DNA of 6,200 nucleotides from Candidatus Roizmanbacteria bacterium CG_4_9_14_0_2_um_filter_39_13 (GTDB lineage: Bacteria; Patescibacteriota; Microgenomatia; UBA1406; GWC2-37-13): positions 1 to 6,200 of the forward strand of contig PFSC01000095.1 of assembly GCA_002788865.1 (NCBI GenBank), read 5' to 3'. The notes under the pieces are model-generated. The model saw only the letters and a program-made list of their open reading frames with translations, was not told the origin of the DNA and made no database searches. A program made the translations under genes and the position numbers. Below, piece after piece: positions 5,249 to 6,200 of this stretch (the stretch's first letter is position 1; each line of letters starts with the position of its first letter).

Positions 5249-5376
5249 TTGTCATCCCCGACCCGCTTCGACCGCGAAGCAAGGCGAGCTGGATGCGAGA
5301 TCCAGTCACTGACTATACTAGAACATGGATTCTTCGGTCGTCTCCGCCAAACGGCGGATCCTACTCAGAATGACAA
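5249..5376. repeat. GTCATCCCCG palindromic element, copy 3, between convergent genes
   Basis: The ends are TTGTCAT (left, starting at 5249-5250) and ATGACAA (5370-5376). Inside are three small stems: GCTTCG (5265-5270)/CGAAGC (5275-5280), CTGGAT (5289-5294)/ATCCAG (5300-5305), and CCGCC (5344-5348)/GGCGG (5353-5357). It shares the TGTCATCCCCGA end and an AAGGCGAG-like tail after the first stem with the other copies, but its interior has diverged. It fills most of the 5231-5421 gap between leuS (+) and the glycosyltransferase gene (-). It might help end transcription from both sides, but no U-tract is visible. Confidence 0.75.
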
Positions 5377-5421
5377 GGAAGGGAAGTATCCATGCGCTGA
5401 CACTAAAAGATAAGTCGTGAT

Positions 5422-6108
5422 TTATGATGATAGGCTCACTTCATCATGTCCAAATAAAAATATCTGCCTCAAATAACTCCAGAAGCTTGTGAAAAAAACG
5501 ATGGAGTTGAGCATACGAAAATTGCTGAGCGACCCCGAGATAAAACCAATTTTATCCGTCTTAACGGTATTTGAACATGAGAATTGGGTATGTATTACAT
5601 TTTTGTGATGATTGACCATATATATATTGATTCCGACTTCAATCTGATACTTCTTTGGTTTCATTTCTGCAAAAACTTGTTTTAAATCTTTGGATTTGAG
5701 TATTCGTTTTCCGGTCAGTACGATATCGTGACGAGTCATTTTGGTGATCCAATGTGGATGAGAATCTTTCAAAAGGAGCATATCGACTGAAGGATGGTTC
5801 TTCATATATGCGATAATGGTATCAATTTCTGTATGTTTGAGTTTTAATAAGTCGGCATCCATTAGCAAGATGTATGAACCAATAGCCTTATCAAGCCCCA
5901 GCTTGATTGCATGACTTTTCCCACTATTGGTTTTTGTATGAATCAGGCGAATTGAGGGAAATTTCTTCAGGAGATTCTTCTCTCCACCATCGGTTGACGC
6001 ATCATTTACGCAGATAATTTCATCAATATTTTTTGACTGTGTGAGAACCTCAAGGACAAAATCAATGCGAGCATTTTCATTATGAAAGGGGATGATACAG
6101 GAAACCAT
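5422..6108 (-). CDS. Family 2 glycosyltransferase
   Basis: This 228-residue GT-A fold protein would transfer a sugar from a nucleotide-sugar donor, probably for cell-surface glycan or glycolipid; donor and acceptor are unknown. It opens with VSCIIPFHNE (2-11), the typical first strand of GT2 enzymes. VNDASTDGG (34-42) and NSGKSHAIKLGLDKA (61-75) follow. The metal- and nucleotide-binding DAD lies at 84-86, inside YILLMDADL. The C-terminal part is hydrophobic and aromatic (about 197-220, containing IVFFTSFW) and may touch the membrane, but I see no clear transmembrane helix. The ATG at 6108 gives the expected N-terminus. The -10/N6/ATG promoter found at the other genes is missing: only four bases separate the start codon from what appears to be an insertion-sequence end. 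The gene ends in TAA and converges on leuS. Confidence 0.88.
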   Translation of the reverse strand: MVSCIIPFHNENARIDFVLEVLTQSKNIDEIICVNDASTDGGEKNLLKKFPSIRLIHTKTNSGKSHAIKLGLDKAIGSYILLMDADLLKLKHTEIDTIIAYMKNHPSVDMLLLKDSHPHWITKMTRHDIVLTGKRILKSKDLKQVFAEMKPKKYQIEVGINIYMVNHHKNVIHTQFSCSNTVKTDKIGFISGSLSNFRMLNSIVFFTSFWSYLRQIFLFGHDEVSLSS

Positions 6109-6112
6109 ATAC

Positions 6113-6200
6113 TGGTCCCGTAAATTAAGACGATAAATTACGATAGACTTAAACTATTATGGGACCAACAGTAAGAAAGGCATTCACTCCTACCTTTAAA
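6113..6200 (+). mobile_element. Probable left end of an IS3-like insertion sequence (runs off the right edge)
   Basis: The sequence begins TGGTCCCGTAAATTAAGACG, a TG-initiated end of the kind seen in IS3-family inverted repeats. It is followed 46 bp later by an ATG opening a transposase-like frame. TGGTCCC (6113-6119) reappears inverted as GGGACCA (6161-6167) at the start of that frame. The internal TAAATTA motif occurs twice (6121-6127 and 6134-6140). The right end is outside the window, so neither the boundary nor a target duplication can be confirmed. Confidence 0.45.
6159..6200 (+). CDS. Possible IS3-family OrfA transposase, first 14 codons
   Basis: ATG at 6159 opens a frame that stays open to the window edge and reads MGPTVRKAFTPTFK. 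The RKAFTPTFK stretch resembles the basic R-[KR]-x-[FY]-[ST]-P-x-FK start of IS3-family OrfA, the helix-turn-helix protein that binds the element's ends. Only 14 residues are visible, so the call rests on this short motif and on the IS-like end just upstream. It could equally be an unrelated small gene. Confidence 0.4.
   Translation, partial: MGPTVRKAFTPTFK

Noticed and set aside
1..6200. An archaeal host, suggested by TyrRS and the CoA fusion
   Set aside because: LeuRS is of bacterial type and length. The promoters have bacterial -10 boxes next to the start site, not TATA boxes near -26.

Overview
The window reads as chromosomal DNA from a bacterium, most likely of the Candidate Phyla Radiation (Patescibacteria). 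This is inference. The -10 boxes (TATAAT/TATACT) and the leucyl-tRNA synthetase are bacterial in type. The tyrosyl-tRNA synthetase and the CoA-synthesis enzyme are of archaeal/eukaryotic type, a mixture expected in that group. Intergenic DNA carries GC-rich palindromes with GTCATTCCCG-like ends. UGA appears to be an ordinary stop (it ends the acetyltransferase gene), so there is no sign of code 25.

Layout. Positions 1-586 (-) hold the N-terminal 195 codons of an archaeal/eukaryal-type TyrRS that runs off the left edge. Upstream of it lie a -10 box, a 7-bp tandem array and a palindromic element. Positions 757-2275 (-) hold a two-gene unit: a fusion of archaeal-type phosphopantetheine adenylyltransferase with a DUF359 (GTP-dependent dephospho-CoA kinase) domain, followed 4 nt later by a GNAT acetyltransferase. 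The divergent intergenic region 2276-2701 carries a promoter at each end, a heptamer array beside each promoter, and a complete palindromic element. Positions 2702-5230 (+) hold a full-length LeuRS with repeat sequence in three apparently variable parts of its reading frame and a non-canonical editing motif. A third palindromic element lies between leuS and a convergent family 2 glycosyltransferase gene (5422-6108, -). From 6113 to the right edge there is probably the left end of an IS3-like insertion sequence, whose end lies 4 nt upstream of the glycosyltransferase start codon.

How it works together. The fusion enzyme would carry out the last two steps from 4'-phosphopantetheine to CoA; no earlier CoA gene is in the window. 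The two synthetases serve translation. The most interesting pattern is shared regulatory architecture. Three genes (tyrS, the CoA fusion gene, leuS) each have a -10 hexamer exactly 6 nt before ATG, which predicts leaderless mRNAs, and each has a degenerate 7-bp tandem array immediately upstream, with a different heptamer at each gene. Similar 7- and 8-bp arrays, and a fragment of the palindromic element, also occur inside the leuS coding sequence.
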